Made by a program: the position numbers and the translations under genes. Shown in pieces: positions 63,979 through 64,000 of a stretch of 64,000 bases of DNA. The first letter of the stretch is position 1; every line of letters begins with the position of its first letter. The notes below the pieces were generated by a model. It saw only the letters and a list, made by a program, of their open reading frames with translations. It searched no databases and had not been told where the DNA came from. Source of the stretch: Pyrinomonadaceae bacterium (GTDB lineage Bacteria > Acidobacteriota > Blastocatellia > Pyrinomonadales > Pyrinomonadaceae); assembly GCA_014380365.1 (NCBI GenBank), contig JACMJZ010000007.1, positions 1-64,000 of the forward strand, read 5' to 3'.

Positions 63979-64000
63979 ATCGACTGAGGAGGATTCTTAC

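Overview
The window looks like a chromosomal segment of an Acidobacteriota-type bacterium. I infer this from the Oar/CarboxypepD_reg TonB-dependent receptor, the sigma-54 control elements, the CRTAC1 (FG-GAP plus ASPIC/UnbV) proteins and the fairly GC-rich gene style; Blastocatellia is a guess. By eye the left 16 kb is clearly less GC-rich than the rest. I saw no tRNA, rRNA or CRISPR array.

Left part (1-12 kb). Minus-strand membrane-lipid type genes (CDP-alcohol phosphatidyltransferase, a membrane protein, a VTT/DedA-like protein) are followed by what looks like a mobile defence island. It holds a tyrosine recombinase, a PD-(D/E)XK-like nuclease gene broken by an exact 16-bp tandem duplication, an unknown protein, and a tightly coupled three-gene operon (6578-11888). 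That operon encodes a GCS2-amidoligase-like protein, a Cys/His-rich zinc-finger plus KH-domain protein, and a protein joining a Cdc48-N-like barrel, a VWA domain and a C-terminal HEPN-type RNANAH motif. It is my first candidate for an undescribed system.

12-25 kb. A decayed D-aminopeptidase (dppA) remnant and degraded DNA lead to a 77-bp tandem duplication that contains the start codon of a sigma-54 activator gene. Downstream are two good -24/-12 promoters and three dyads built from TAGGACA/TGTCC, placed before a small wHTH gene with a DoxX-like gene and before a di-haem peroxidase gene. Next come a TonB-dependent receptor and a NarL-type two-component pair.

25.3-64 kb. Everything is on the plus strand with short gaps or start/stop overlaps, so this is probably one very large biosynthetic locus. 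It contains ACP, a ketosynthase and a chain-length-factor-like partner, HMG-CoA reductase, a CrtI-like desaturase, two CRTAC1 proteins, an epimerase-acyltransferase fusion, an active-looking and a degenerate UbiB kinase, DUF1702-like proteins, a TlpA-like lipoprotein, a haloalkane dehalogenase, a patatin, two ABM+DUF1566 proteins, a HabA-like membrane protein, a flavin-dependent halogenase-like enzyme, a carotenoid oxygenase, an SGNH-like giant and a DinB protein. Two observations stand out. Both CRTAC1 genes carry an in-frame UGA at the homologous position, followed 20 nt later by a GC hairpin with loop GGUC, so both are probably selenoproteins. Five proteins of the locus share an undescribed N-terminal domain of about 70 residues (K-S-x3-[FY]-x-W-x-x-[ST]-[VL]-F-G-x-x-Q, then an amphipathic helix region) joined to quite different partners. 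I infer that it is a targeting or docking module, perhaps phasin-like, that gathers the enzymes on a shared surface such as a lipid body.
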